DNA of 64,000 nucleotides from Ipomoea triloba (lineage: Eukaryota > Streptophyta > Magnoliopsida > Solanales > Convolvulaceae), in contig NC_044917.1 of assembly GCF_003576645.1 (NCBI RefSeq), forward strand, positions 12,081,629-12,145,628, read 5' to 3'. The notes under the pieces are model-generated. The model ran no database searches. It was not told where the DNA came from and saw only the letters and a program-made list of their open reading frames with translations. Position 1 is the stretch's first letter. Each line of letters opens with the position of its first letter. A program made the translations under genes and the position numbers. Shown piece after piece: positions 1 through 11,160 of this stretch.

Positions 1-170
1 TTTTTTTTTTTTTTGTTTTTTTTTTCTAGAAATAGCATTCCTAGGAATAAGCTATTCCCTTTGCAGGGGGAATAGCCATTCCTAGGGGACCCCCTGGTAT
101 TAGCTATTCCCAAGTATTCGGGAATAGTTTTTATACTATAATACTGAAAATACCATTGTGTATTATAACC
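1..170. mobile_element. Harbinger-like element terminus (partial)
   Basis: The bases after the initial T-run contain a string of AATAGC/TATTCC palindromic motifs and the string CCCCCTGGTATTA. The same motifs occur in the same order in the reverse complement of 20050-20230, which is the right end of the PIF/Harbinger element in this window. The extreme terminus lies outside the window. I infer a truncated relative; the inner boundary is not clear. Confidence 0.45.
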
Positions 171-186
171 CTTATATATATAATAT

Positions 187-189
<3 letters not shown>

Positions 190-262
<73 letters not shown>

Positions 263-358
263 TTATTTATTTATTTATATTTATATATTAAAAATGTAAT
301 TAATTAAATATATGCATTTATATAATACATTATATTTATTGAAGTATATACATAAATT

Positions 359-400
<42 letters not shown>
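190..400. repeat. Microsatellites (TA)n, (TTTA)n and (TAA)n
   Basis: A long (TA)n tract (about 190-257) passes into TTTA repeats, and a (TAA)n tract covers about 361-400. Repeat counts in an assembly are unreliable here. Confidence 0.9.
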
Positions 401-2240
401 AATGTTAGCATTAGTGAATGTGGTATTGACACTAGTGAGAGGTCACTAAGAAGATGTGTGATAGATTCAACCGAAAGAGTGTTAACATTAATTAAACTCG
501 TAATTTTTAAGTACAAAAATTATCTTTTACCCACTCTACTTCCATTTATAGATGCACTCATGTGACTTTTCCCTTATGTTAATCCCTTGACCTCTCCATG
601 CGCTATTTAATACCTCCACCATTTCCTTCAAACTACCCTATAACCTAACCAATTTTATGAGATTTAATACTAGAAAATAATTTTACAGTATGTTTTATTT
701 ATCCAATAAATCGTGAATAAAATAATATTTTTGTAATAAGTTTATTTCATTATTTACTTGGTAAATCCTTTTATTCTTGAATATAAAGCCTCATCAACCT
801 TAATTAAATTCAACTCAAATAGACTTTCAATAATAAGAGGTTTGCAACTTAGGTTCAAATGATTTGCCGTTATATAATTTGACATGATGAGTACATGGCT
901 TCACTTAGGATCCATTTGGAAATAATCTAGATTTTTTTTTTTGAAAAATGATTTTCAAATTATGAATAATTTTTTAGAATATATTTTAATTTATGGTGTT
1001 TGACTAAAGATCCGAATTGATAGTTTTTGTTTGACTGAAAGTTAAAAAGTTATATTTTTTCTATTTGGTTCATTTTTCTGAAATTGAGCATAAATATATT
1101 ATAAAGTTATTTTTTTAAAAATATTAATAGTAATTATTTTTATAATAATAATAATCCAGAAACTAGTTTGAAGAGAGTTGAGAGAGATGAAAAAAATAAA
1201 GAATTTGACAAATATATTTTGACTAAAATTTTAAGAATATATTTTATGTCAAATTGGACATTTTTTTTATCAAAATAAATATTTTCTTTTGACTTTATTG
1301 TCTTTGAATATTAAACACGAAGAAATCTGGAGAATGACTTTAGGAAATCATTTCTCAAGTTTTCAAACAGTTAATTAAATTCTTTAATGCGGTTAACTAA
1401 TTTACACATTTCCAAAACACTAATTAAAAGTTATAAAAGATAATGACACTTATCCAAAACACTTGAATGTACCAAATCTAAATAAATATAAAAGATAATG
1501 ATACTTATCCAAAACACATAAAAGATAATAACACTTACCCAAAACACGTAGTAAACTAACATTTTCCTTAAATAAAATAGTGTCAAATTTATTTATTAAA
1601 AAAAAAAACAAAAAACAAAATTCCCTCAAGTTTTATTAGGCTTTTCAATTTTCATACATAAATTCGTTCTCCACATTAGGTGGATTTAATAAAATATGAT
1701 TGGCAAAGAAATATAGACACCACTAAATTAAGTGGTCCAAAACTAAATTATTAACATTAATATAATTGTCCCCAGAGCTTCACAACGAAATCGATGTACA
1801 GCTAGCTTGCAGTGTAGTGTTGGTCCCCTGAAAAAACATTCCATTGCAAGGCCAGCCTACAATTGATTTTCAACATTAAATGCGGGGTTTTCCCACACAA
1901 TTAGTCAATTTCAATATAGGAATTTATTTTTTTTTCAAAACAAAAAAATAAAAATAAAAAGGGAGGTTGAATTTGAGATTCAAACTTCTCAAATATCTAA
2001 TAAAGAATGTATAGGACGGTAAAATATAAACTTAAATATATTACTTAATAAGAAATGTAACTTACTGATGGATGTAATACAACTGTAAGGGTGTTGTGTG
2101 AGATGGTATCCTCACACGAGATATCGTCATTTATGGCCACTAAGATATACTTTTTTTTTTTTTTGGAAATAGGCCACTAAGATATACTTGAAACCTTTAG
2201 AACTAGGAATGAAAAGGACTTAAGAAATCTATACCCCATA
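401..2240. other. AT-rich intergenic DNA without a recognised gene
   Basis: No open frame of recognisable character was found. The stretch is AT-rich with short homopolymers. Direct repeats of a 'GATAATGACACTTA(T/C)CC' type occur at about 1439-1545. Confidence 0.6.
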
Positions 2241-2252
2241 ATATCGAACACT

Positions 2253-3014
2253 TCACACGCCAAAATATAGGTTTGTGGCAATCTTATCTCTACCCGTGAT
2301 ATTTATTACACGTTGACCTCTATCACAATTGTGCACACAACATTGGGTGTCCCTAAACAACGTCGGCCAATAAAATTCCGCTTCTAACACCTTTCTTGCC
2401 GTTCTATTAACTGAACGATGGCCCATGTGCAGGTAGGGCACGCATGGGAATGGCCTAGGATCTCCAAACCCTCTTTGTCAGATACACACCTCCGAATCAC
2501 TAATTGGTCTGCACACGTACACTTGAAACAAATATGGATCATCCCAAAAAATAGTGCCTCGACTTAGCCAAGAATATCCTCCTACTATGGATATCTAGAT
2601 GCTCCGGAACTACTCCCCCCACTAGGTAATTTGCAAGGTCGGCATACCACGGGACATTGTCAACCTTAAGCAATAACCTTTACTCCGGAAACCATTCGAT
2701 AATTTTCTCACTTCTTCACCGACTTCCGATTCCTCAAGCCTAGATAAATGATCCATGGCTCCATTCTCCGACCCCTTCCTATCATTGATCTCCAAATCGA
2801 TATCTTGAAGGAGTAGAACCCATATAACCAACCTTGGTTTTGCTTCGGCTTTTGACATTAGGTATCTTAGGGTTGCATGATCTGTGTGCGCTACAACCGT
2901 AGACATCAATAGGTATGATAAAAACTTATCCAAAGCGAATACTACGGCTAAACGCTTCTTTTCCATGGTGGTGTAGTTTTGTTGCACCTTATCTAAGGTC
3001 TTACTAGCAAACAT
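2253..3014 (-). pseudogene. Ty3/gypsy pol remnant (RNase H then integrase zinc-binding)
   Basis: On the minus strand 3014-2622 encodes a retroviral-type RNase H with the hallmarks [20 protein letters not shown], a truncated [12 protein letters not shown] and [21 protein letters not shown]. The next block, 2441-2253, encodes the end of an integrase H2C2 region (ARKVLEAEFYWPTLFRDT, then an altered HNCDRGQR in place of the usual HCDxCQR). The order RNase H to integrase is that of Ty3/gypsy pol. The active-site region is altered, the two blocks are in separate frames, and no reverse transcriptase, integrase core or LTR pair was found. It is a dead fragment. Confidence 0.8.
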
Positions 3015-3049
3015 GACTAGATTAATAAAACTAAAGTATTCCTAATAGT

Positions 3050-3615
3050 CCGTGGCAACGGTGCCAAAAAATTGATACCTAATTTGCAACTATACAAAAT
3101 TGATTAGGCAAGTGCACCTGTCATTTTTTAGTATAGAAGGTTGAGTAATGAGTGTCGTATCCCACAAGGACTACGAGTACTAGTACTAACTGTGATTAAT
3201 TTATTATCTAATTAACATAAATATATTGAGGATTCAATTGAGTACGTGCAAGATTATATTGTTTGATTTTTTTTTTTTGGGTAAATAATATTGTTTGAAT
3301 TTTAATATTAAAAGATGTTCCTTGAAGACTTTGGGGGAACATATCTTAGGGTTAAGTTAATAGTGTCAAGGAACATATCTTAGTATAGGGTTAAGTTAAT
3401 ATCACCATTATTTCGTTTTTTAAAGCTTTGATATGCATTATAAGACGAGAAAATTTAGTTTTTTTATTATTGTTTTCTCCATGCTAAATATATTTTCCCC
3501 AAAAAAACTTGGCACATATATATTGATGGATTGATACCAAACACGTACGACTTATTTCCAAAAAAGTAGAAAGAAAACAAAATTTAAAAGTACAATTGTC
3601 TATTGTAAAATATAG
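3050..3615. other. Retrotransposon-flank-like intergenic DNA
   Basis: 3050-3180 carries the phrases GTGCCAAAAAATTGAT, AAGTGCACCTGTC and TCGTATCCCACAAGGA. I associate phrases of this type with non-coding parts of plant gypsy elements; a related phrase recurs near 12700. The remainder, to the end of the PKS coding region, shows a partial direct repeat (GGAACATATCTTAGGGTTAA, twice between 3337 and 3395) and would contain the PKS 3' UTR. Confidence 0.4.
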
Positions 3616-3616
3616 A

Positions 3617-4801
3617 TCAAACATTATTTCTAGCATACGATAATGGTAGTGTATGGTTTCCCAGCTTTGGCAGTTGATGATCGGCGGTCTTGGCCACACT
3701 TTCAGCGACACTTACGGCCTTGTAGCTGTTACACCCTAAGAGCCCGCCGGAACTACGGCTTTTAAGCGACGATTTGGTCGTCGCAGTATTATTGGCTTTT
3801 GCGACGGTTCTTGGAACAACAATGCTATTACACTTTTCGTCGCAATAATCGGAGGCATAATCAGCAGCGCTAGCCGTGACGACGCTCCACTGGATGCTAG
3901 CCTCGCTAGGCGCGTAGTGAGTCGGAGATGAGCACCCAGAGGTGTAACCTGCGGTCCGGCAAGCTCCATATCCGTGGCCGGCGGTGCTAGAAATATCCTC
4001 GATTTCGAATAAATCAGAACTCGCGTCGCTAGCCCGATCGTCGCAAATAGTGTTATTAATCGTCGCAATAGGAGTCGTCATAGGAGGATTAATGTTTTGA
4101 GGAGTATTTGGTATGGCATCCCAGGTTAACATTGATAATTTCCTTTCTAAGTTGCCTGCCACGCCACCCTTTTTATCAGAACCAAACACTTCCAATGATT
4201 TTCTTGGCTCTCCATTTTCTTCTTCCCTTAAATGCCCAGAATTCGTCGCGAAATGTTCCATTTCTTTGGAGTGGCTAATGAAAACGGCTTTCTTGTCGGA
4301 ACAAGGACCCCGGCAGCCTATGAATCCCAAGAAAAGCCTCCTTCCAATGCCCTTCTTATTATGTTTGATGATGTTTGGTAAAAGCGCCATTTGGCTACTT
4401 GATTCTGAGCACATACTAGCCGTTGCAGACTTGAAATAATCCCCTACTACTCCTTGGCCTTGTGGGTTTGCGTACTTGATCCCTCCAGGGACAGTGGTGG
4501 TATTATTGAAGTACTTGTCTGCCTTGAAGATGCGGCTGCTAACTTCGGCGTCTTTTTTAGACGGTTTCGGGTTATGGGGTTGTTGGGGGAGAATAAATGC
4601 GACGGTAGGATCTTGAACCGGGCGGGACGAGTTGAACGTGAAATTGTTGTGGTTCACTCGAAGCCCGTCTGGGACAGCGTTGTTTGTTTTCGAGATTTTA
4701 AGGTTTGAGGATCCCGCCCAGATCTTCTGCACAAAGCTATCTTCGGGGTTGAGGTAGCACGAAAATGAGGCAACTCGAAGGCTCAGATCTTGGCCTTCCA
4801 T
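3617..4801 (-). CDS. Phytochrome kinase substrate (PKS) family protein
   Basis: This single-exon gene encodes 394 residues. PKS proteins are plant-specific plasma-membrane-associated proteins that bind phytochromes and phototropins and act in phototropism and light-dependent growth (family knowledge). The family's conserved blocks are visible: an N-terminal LRVASFSCYLNPEDSF (residues 8-23), LSMLTWDAIPNTP (222-234), SDASSDLFEIEDI (258-270) and the signature GYTSGCSSPTHYAPSEAS followed by IQWSVVTASAADY (285-315). Much of the rest is Ser/Asn-rich and probably disordered. The start is the first Met of the frame and is followed by the conserved N-terminal block, so the protein appears full length. 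Several overlapping frames on both strands are shadows of it. I cannot say which PKS paralogue (PKS1-4) is closest. Confidence 0.92.
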   Translation of the reverse strand: MEGQDLSLRVASFSCYLNPEDSFVQKIWAGSSNLKISKTNNAVPDGLRVNHNNFTFNSSRPVQDPTVAFILPQQPHNPKPSKKDAEVSSRIFKADKYFNNTTTVPGGIKYANPQGQGVVGDYFKSATASMCSESSSQMALLPNIIKHNKKGIGRRLFLGFIGCRGPCSDKKAVFISHSKEMEHFATNSGHLREEENGEPRKSLEVFGSDKKGGVAGNLERKLSMLTWDAIPNTPQNINPPMTTPIATINNTICDDRASDASSDLFEIEDISSTAGHGYGACRTAGYTSGCSSPTHYAPSEASIQWSVVTASAADYASDYCDEKCNSIVVPRTVAKANNTATTKSSLKSRSSGGLLGCNSYKAVSVAESVAKTADHQLPKLGNHTLPLSYARNNV

Positions 4802-5200
4802 TGAAATTAAGAAACAAGAAGATTGGAAATGAGCCTTAAAAGTTTTTTTGAAGAAGCAAAGAAAGGAAAAGGTAGTAATAGGACGAATAGAAGCTCTGAT
4901 TTGAGATGCTGTATGTTTTGTTCACATATATGCTAGCTTGTTTAGAAGCAGTCTTTAAGTAGACTGTTGATTTGTTGAAGGAGAATAATGGTTGAGTTAT
5001 GGTGAGAATATAATAAATGTTTGATGTATATATGGTGAATGATTTTGCGTCGTTAGTTGGTTGATATCTCGTGACCCATATTATCAGGGGTCCAACTCGA
5101 TTGGGGTGGAGCAATTTTGTGTATGTATAATGTTTAATTAGCCTTAAACAATGATAAGCTGAAAGTTTGCCGAATTTCCTAACTTTTGTCCAATTTTGTT
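4802..5200 (-). promoter_or_regulatory. PKS upstream region / 5' UTR
   Basis: Immediately upstream of the PKS ATG the minus strand is a C/T-rich leader (about 4803-4900). A TATA-like CATATATG lies at about 4925-4932 and another TATATA at about 5025. This is inferred from composition and position only; no transcription start can be fixed. Confidence 0.3.
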
Positions 5201-5263
5201 GGCCGGGGTGGGTGAAGGACCCAACAATTGGTGGCTAGGGGATTGTTGAGCGAAAGTCTATGG

Positions 5264-5440
5264 TTCAGCACCTTACTTAGCTTCTCGAAAATGTGATGGC
5301 GGTAATTGTTGGGCAAAGGCCGGTGAAATATCAAATTCAGCACCTTACTTAGCTTCTCGAAAATGTGATGGCGGTAATTGTTGGGCAAAAGCCGGTGAAA
5401 TATCAAATTCAGCACTCTATCTCTTGAAAATACGATAGCG
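5264..5440. repeat. Tandem repeat, 72-bp unit
   Basis: Two near-identical 72-bp units start at 5264 and 5336, and a partial third starts at 5408. Each begins TTCAGCACCTTACTTAGC, and the unit contains GGTAATTGTTGGGCAAA. A degenerate copy precedes 5264. The apparent ORF across it is only a translation of the repeat. Confidence 0.85.
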
Positions 5441-5713
5441 GGCTTAATCCTAATTACAAATTTTGAAGTTAGTCAGAAATAAATTCTAGACTGCTGCTAG
5501 TTATGCACTACTTATCTTAGTTATTTATAAAAATGTTAGTTATCATATAATCAATAGAAAGTCACTTTTGATCCCTTAATTATTGGCGGGTATCGGATTA
5601 TGCAATTTAGTTATTCATTGTTAATTTTAAATAATTTAATTGTTCAATTGTTTAATTAAAAAGCCACAAACGCACGCGTGCGCGCGCGCACACACACACA
5701 CACATATATATAT

Positions 5714-6508
5714 GATAGTGATCATATGAGAACCACCATCCTCATGAGTCCATGATGAAAACCCATCTCATCCATTAAAAAATGGATCTATGCGAACCAC
5801 CATCCTCATGAGTCCATGATGAAAACCCATCTCATCCATTAAAAAATGGATCTATGCATGGATGAAATTAATTGGAAGATTAAAAACACGTGTGCATATG
5901 AAACATGTCCCTAAGTTGCACGCATCATAAGGCTGTCCTTAACCCCAGAAAGGAGCTGGCCCAGGGGGAATCGTCACTTGCGGGGATTGGACCCGGGTTC
6001 TCCCAAAATTCCTCCCCACAAAGAGAGCTCACTTGCCACTTGAACTACCCCACTGGGTTTCCATTCCACATCATTAAATTTGTAAATTCTTCACTATTTG
6101 TTCTACATCTCTGCAATATTCCCTCACTTTTAAAAGTGGTCCCACATCCCTATTATATTATAAATATAATAATAAAATAATATAATAAATAACTAATAAG
6201 AAATAAAAAAAATAAAAAAGTACATAAATGGCAACCTTTGTCAAATTTAGCATGCTTTTACAACTTTTTCTCATTCTCCCTCCTCTTGCAACACACATGG
6301 CATTAATTAATAAAAAAGAAATCTCTCTCTTGCCACATAGATTAGAAATGGGGAATTAGCAAGGTTGAGGACAGCCTAATACCTAATATGCATGCAAATG
6401 TGCGTTTTTAATCCCCACTTAATCTTATCCATAGATATATTTTTTAATGGATGGTATTGATTTTCATGGACTCATGGAGAGGGTGTTTTCACTAAACACA
6501 CCCCATCC
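5714..6508. mobile_element. TA-embedded inverted-repeat element (~0.8 kb)
   Basis: The left end (CATCCTCATGAGTCCATGA ... CATCCATTAAAAAATGGAT) matches the reverse complement of the right end (CCATGAGTCCATGA ... CATCCATTAAAAAATATAT), giving imperfect terminal inverted repeats of about 80 bp. Both ends abut TATA tracts. The left terminus is itself duplicated as a 64-bp direct repeat (5731 and 5795). No transposase was seen, so it is non-autonomous; the superfamily is unassigned. Confidence 0.7.
5930..6062 (-). mobile_element. tRNA-derived SINE-like sequence
   Basis: Read on the minus strand, it has an A-box-like GGGTAGTTCAAGTGGCAAG and, about 45 bp later, a B-box-like GGGTCCAATCCCC. This spacing and content resemble the head of a tRNA-derived SINE. 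It lies inside the inverted-repeat element at 5714-6508. No clear poly(A) tail or target duplication was found. Confidence 0.45.
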
Positions 6509-6547
6509 TATATATATATATATATATGATCGCTCCCCTCGTAGAAG

Positions 6548-6892
6548 TCATGCATAGCTGGTTGCAAGTCTCGACCAAACTTGATGTGCAGTAGCTGCAG
6601 ACGAGATGAGAGGTTGGATTGAGTCGGAGCAGCTCCCTAGGAGAGCGCTGACTAAGATTTGATCCTGTCGATACCAAGTAGTGTAAGCCGGATTCACGGT
6701 ACTGCGAGCCGCATCAGTAAATTGAGTAGGTGCTTCTTGTGTGCCATCAGCATAACCTAGGAGATCAAGGCCGATTAATGTGGACTTCACTTGTCGCTGT
6801 CAAACCGGGAAATTGGTGTCAGTCAACCGGATGAGAAAGTGGGTTGGGGCAGTTAAATGAACCAATGATGTGGTTGTAGAAGCGGAAGCCAT
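6548..6892 (-). pseudogene. Ty1/copia gag N-terminal remnant
   Basis: The minus-strand frame begins at the ATG 6892-6890 with MASASTTTSLVHLTAPTHF. The position expected to be Trp in the FPVWRRQV-type motif is a TGA stop. The frame then continues as STLIGLDLLGYADGT and VWSRLATSYA, typical of copia gag (the UBN2-like region). A second stop follows ATSYA. The ATG lies about 50 bp inside a primer-binding site and LTR, so this is the 5' end of a copia element. It is cut off near 6540, next to the TA-embedded element, and no pol remains. Confidence 0.8.
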
Positions 6893-6948
6893 TGAGATGG
6901 GATCTTTTAGGAAAATTCTCGCTTAGAGAAATAGGGCTCTGGATACCA

Positions 6949-7177
6949 TGTAGAAAATGTGAAAAACTTGTATTATTAAGCTAAAGTCTGTAAGCTATTT
7001 ATATATGTACATGGAAATAAAGTAGCTAACAAAACTAACAATAAAGAACTATTCTGCAAGATGAAACTAAGCAACAAATAAATGAAAAATAAATTAAATC
7101 ATTAATCCTAAACAAGAAAAACCTTCAAAACTAAGGTTTTAAAAACTTGTTTTAGGATTTCACTCTTTTTTCCTAAC
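6949..7177 (-). mobile_element. Copia 5' LTR with primer-binding site
   Basis: On the minus strand the segment begins TGTTAGGAAAAAAGAGTG (7177) and ends TTTTCTACA (6949), the expected TG...CA ends. It is followed directly by TGGTATCCAGAGC (6948-6936), the initiator-tRNA-Met-type primer-binding site with one extra C. Length is about 229 bp. The gag start follows downstream, so this is the 5' LTR of the remnant; no 3' LTR is present. Confidence 0.75.
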
Positions 7178-8369
7178 AATCCCCCCATAAGCAAGTGCCA
7201 ACAACTCTTTTTCTCTCTATCTAAAACACCTAGTTTCTTGAAAATAAAACACCTAGTTTCAAATAATATTTCTCATGACTTCCATTAGGGACTAGATTTG
7301 CAACCTTTCAAACAATTGAAGAACTAAAAGTTTCTTAAAATTGACTATAATAAAGTAAATTGCATAACTTATAATATATAATTGATGAATCAAAAGTGCA
7401 ATTCTCCCTTTAATTAATTAATTATTGTACCCATTTTTAAGGCGCTAGATGGCCTTAGCTCGTTGGTTGAGTTTGATAAGATTTGCTTGGCACAAAGTCA
7501 AGTGATATAATATTTGAGGTTGGTACATTGTAACAGAGTCAGTAGTACTCAAAAAATATAAAAAATAGTTGAGGTTAGTAGGCTACTCATCTTTGAGTAC
7601 ATTTACTCCAAAATATTAAATATATGAATCTAAAATTGTCTCTGTTTCTAAAATGTTTACTAATTCAAGAAATTCTTCAAATTTGTGGTGAGCATAAAGC
7701 CACACATTATATTCTAAGGGCTGTCTTCATAAATGGTTTAATTTCTTGAAGGTCACCATAACATGATAAAGAAGGTGGATCCTACATGTATGGAGAGAGC
7801 ATATTTCACCGTGTTGTCATTTCTTTCTCTAGTTCTAACATGACAAGTCACAATGAAAAAGATCCGACGTTAATTCAAGAAACAACAAAAGCCTCTCCAT
7901 CTCATACTCCCAAAAAGTACCAGGTAAAATAGTCACATTCTCACAAGGAGATTGTTGGATATATACACATTAAATACATGCATGCAATTGAAGTTAGGAA
8001 TTGATTGCAGTCTACAGAGATAATCAAGTGGCCGGCTCAGAACAAGCTTGGAACCACTTGTTTTAGTGAGCCCAAAAGTTAGTAGGGACACAAATCCTCA
8101 TCATATTCATCAACATTAAAGTTCCATTTCAAAATAGTGTTTTGAGTAGTTCAATTATTATTAGACAGGCAGCTGATGATTAACTGACTACATATTTTGT
8201 AATAATTAACATATCTAGCTAGGTAGTGTACTTGCATTATATTGTTTGATAGTATTTTGAAAGATCATCAAACCATGCATGAGGAATAATCAAACATCTT
8301 TCACAAATTTCTCTTTTATACATCAGAGGGAAAAATTAAAAGTGCTTAATATTAATGTTTAATACGGAG

Positions 8370-8370
<1 letters not shown>
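7178..8370. other. Intergenic DNA, nothing recognised
   Basis: No gene or complete element was found. GGCCTTAGCTCGTTGGTTGAG at 7451-7471 resembles a Pol III A box, but no convincing B box follows, so I do not call a SINE. Confidence 0.5.
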
Positions 8371-8400
<30 letters not shown>

Positions 8401-8404
<4 letters not shown>

Positions 8405-8664
8405 CCTAATCATATGAAAACTATGCACCCAAGTGAGAACGTGAGGACAAATCTAAACCATTGATTTGTAAGATCTGATGGATGAGAAATCAAGTAAAAT
8501 TTGAACGGGGTCATTTTCATAAATATTATAAACTTTTAAAATGAGGTCATTTTCATAAATATTATAAAATTTTGTTTATTTCAACCGTTAGATCTACTAG
8601 ATCGATGGCTTGGATTTGGCCTTACGTTCTCACGTGGGACATGGTTCTCACCTGATTAAGGACC
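8401..8664. mobile_element. TA-embedded MITE (264 bp)
   Basis: The left end (ATCCTAATCATATGAAAACT ... AAGTGAGAACGTGAGG) matches the reverse complement of the right end (TCCTTAATCAGGTGAGAACC ... CACGTGAGAACGTAAGG), an imperfect inverted repeat of about 45 bp. Both ends abut (TA)n tracts. A GGTCATTTTCATAAATATTA direct repeat occurs twice internally. No coding sequence. Confidence 0.7.
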
Positions 8665-8678
8665 TATATATATATATA

Positions 8679-9033
8679 GGGAAGGGTTCAAGTGCGGGTA
8701 TATCTTCCCGTGTGGTTGTGCGGTACTCACCTTAAACATTAAATCGACACACTTTAAGTACACAAATCATGCACCTTAAGCTAAGAACACAAACCACGCA
8801 CCTAAAATTTTTTAAATGGTGCACCTTCAGTTGAGAACACACTGCGCACCTTGATTACACAAATCACGCACCTTAAATACACAAACCACGCACATAAGGT
8901 TTTAAAATAATGCACCTTAAGTTTCAACACTCACGCACCTTAAGCATACAAATCACACACCTTAAAAGGAAAATCACGAACCTTAAAAAGAAAATTACGC
9001 ACCTAAAGCCACGGCACAATCGCACAGGAACTG

Positions 9034-9035
<2 letters not shown>
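8679..9035. mobile_element. TA-embedded element with CACGCACCTTAA tandem units
   Basis: The left end includes CCCGTGTGGTTGTGCGGTA and the right end, reversed, CCTGTGCGATTGTGCCGTG, an imperfect inverted repeat. Between them (8740-9005) are roughly ten degenerate units of the type 'aca-AATCACGCACCTTAA' every 20-30 bp. It is flanked on both sides by (TA)n. Non-coding. Confidence 0.6.
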
Positions 9036-9100
<65 letters not shown>

Positions 9101-9498
9101 NNNNNNNNNNNNNNNNNNNNNNNNNNNNNNNNNNNNNNNNNNNNNNNNNNNNNNNNNNNNNNNNNNNNNNNNNNNNNNNNNNNNNNNNNNNNNNNNNNNN
9201 NNNNNNNNNNNNNNNNNNNNNNNNNNNNNNNNNNNNNNNNNNNNNNNNNNNNNNNNNNNNNNNNNNNNNNNNNNNNNNNNNNNNNNNNNNNNNNNNNNNN
9301 NNNNNNNNNNNNNNNNNNNNNNNNNNNNNNNNNNNNNNNNNNNNNNNNNNNNNNNNNNNNNNNNNNNNNNNNNNNNNNNNNNNNNNNNNNNNNNNNNNNN
9401 NNNNNNNNNNNNNNNNNNNNNNNNNNNNNNNNNNNNNNNNNNNNNNNNNNNNNNNNNNNNNNNNNNNNNNNNNNNNNNNNNNNNNNNNNNNNNNNNNN
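9101..9498. other. Assembly gap (398 N)
   Basis: The run of N lies inside a (TA)n tract (9037-9100 and 9499-9560), so the true length is unknown. Apparent ORFs through it are artefacts. Confidence 0.99.
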
Positions 9499-9560
<62 letters not shown>

Positions 9561-9562
<2 letters not shown>

Positions 9563-10714
9563 AAGGGGCTCATGTACATTATGTTCCTTAGGTGAGAAAT
9601 AAGATGGAATTATAGCCATAGATCTAATTCAATCTAACGTATGAAATTGCCTCCAGATTTTAAAACACGCGCATCATTAAGGGTAGATTTGTAATTATCT
9701 CATGTTATTTTTCATAGTTACTTGTAGTGCAAAATTTTCACACGTGTAGTGCACATTTTTGTGCCTAGTAGTGAACATTTTTATACCTAACAGTGCATGT
9801 TTTATGTCTTAGATTTCATGCTATTAACCATCTAGGAGGTTAGTTTTATGCTCTGTAGTGCATGTTTTTGTGTCATACAGAGCAAAAGTTTGTACCTACC
9901 AGTGTACATTCTTATGGTTAATCAAATAAAATTAAACAAAACACACTATTTTTCATAAATACTTGCAGTGCATAATTTTCAATTGTATAATGCAAATATT
10001 TGTGCCTAGTAGTGCATATTTTCTCAACTAACAGTGCACATTGTTCAGCCGTAGAGTTCATGCTATCATCCATCTTTTAGGTTAGTTTTATGCTCTGTAG
10101 TGCATGTTTTTGTGCCATACAGAGCAAAAGTTTGTGCCTACCAGTGCACATTCTTATGGTTAATCAAATAAAAATGCACAAATCACACTATTTTTTCATA
10201 AATACTTGCAATGCATAATTTTCAACCGTATAGTGCAACTTTTTGCGCCTAGTAGTGCACATTTTCTCAACTAACAGTGCATGTTGTTCAGTCGTAGAAT
10301 TCATTGACTTCACTTCGTCTTCTTCGCCGGAGAGTAGCTTGTTCAAGACGAAACGCAGGAGTGATAGACACTGTCAAAGCTTTGCTGTATCGTCGTCTTC
10401 GCCTAAAGTTTGCTCGCTGAATTCATTGCCTTCGCCTGAAATTTGCTCCATGATTTCGTCGCAGTCGTCGAGTTCACTTCGCCTTCTTCGCCGGAGCGTA
10501 TCTTGATCAAGATGTAACAGAGATATCTTCGTTGTAGTGGATAAAGTGGAGAAGCGGGAAAGATTGGTGGAAAATGCTAATGACAATTGTACCCTCATCC
10601 TTATTGAGATCATGCGAGAATTTTAAATGCAATGGCTGAGATCATCTATCAAAATTATATCCAATGGTCTATATTTCATCATATTTCTCACCTAAGGAAC
10701 TAATTCACATGATC

Positions 10715-10717
<3 letters not shown>
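9561..10717. mobile_element. TA-embedded inverted-repeat element (~1.16 kb) with GTGCA tandem units
   Basis: The left end GGGCTCATGTACATTATG then TTCCTTAGGTGAGAAATA matches the reverse complement of the right end (GGATCATGTGAATTAG then TTCCTTAGGTGAGAAATA). The interior, 9720-10290, consists of degenerate units with TAGTGCACATTTTTGTGCC. A less AT-rich block (10310-10510) repeats TTCACTTCG(T/C)CTTCTTCGCCGGAG and might be captured host sequence, but no protein family is recognisable. It is flanked by (TA)n on the left and (TC)n(TA)n on the right. Confidence 0.65.
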
Positions 10718-10788
<71 letters not shown>

Positions 10789-11160
10789 TTTTGAAGATAA
10801 ACGTAGCTATTCCATTAATTCATAACATAAAACGTTTACATCAACGATCAATGAAATGGTAAACCATTCCTTACAGTCAGACATAGAAACAACTTTTCTA
10901 ACTATACTATAGAAAACTTGAATCGCAGACTGTTTCATAACTAAAAAGCTATGTTCCTTCAAGGAGCTTAAAGCTTCATCAAAGATCTGGGTTTTCGTCA
11001 TCATACTTTTTTGCTCGCCCAGGATAAGATCAACACTTGCCGAAACCAAACTAAACGATTTATGCTAATGATAATGAAAAGCTCGTGAAAGTAACGAGAG
11101 GAAAAAAGCCCGTGAAAGTAACAAGAGGAAAACACAATAATAGAGAAAATAAAAAGTGGT
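10718..11160. repeat. (TC)n(TA)n microsatellite and unassigned sequence
   Basis: A CT run followed by (TA)n ends near 10780. The next 300 bp carry an 80-residue minus-strand frame with no recognised motif, so I do not call it a gene. Confidence 0.5.

Noticed and set aside
4113..4708. Plus-strand ORFs opposite the PKS gene (108 and 84 residues)
   Set aside because: Antisense shadows of the PKS coding sequence.
7441..7560. Possible tRNA-derived SINE (GGCCTTAGCTCGTTGGTTGAG)
   Set aside because: A-box-like only; no B box at the right distance and no second copy seen.
8910..9619. Long Tyr-Ile repeat ORFs through the N gap (and similar ones at 18737-19044 and 19607-19914)
   Set aside because: They are translations of (TA)n microsatellites and Ns, not genes.
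10374..10613. Acidic/Arg-rich ORF inside the TA-embedded element
   Set aside because: Derived from a degenerate CTTCG/CGCCGGAG repeat; no recognisable protein.
10807..11049. 80-residue minus-strand ORF next to a TA microsatellite
   Set aside because: No motif recognised; it may be a retroelement scrap but cannot be supported.
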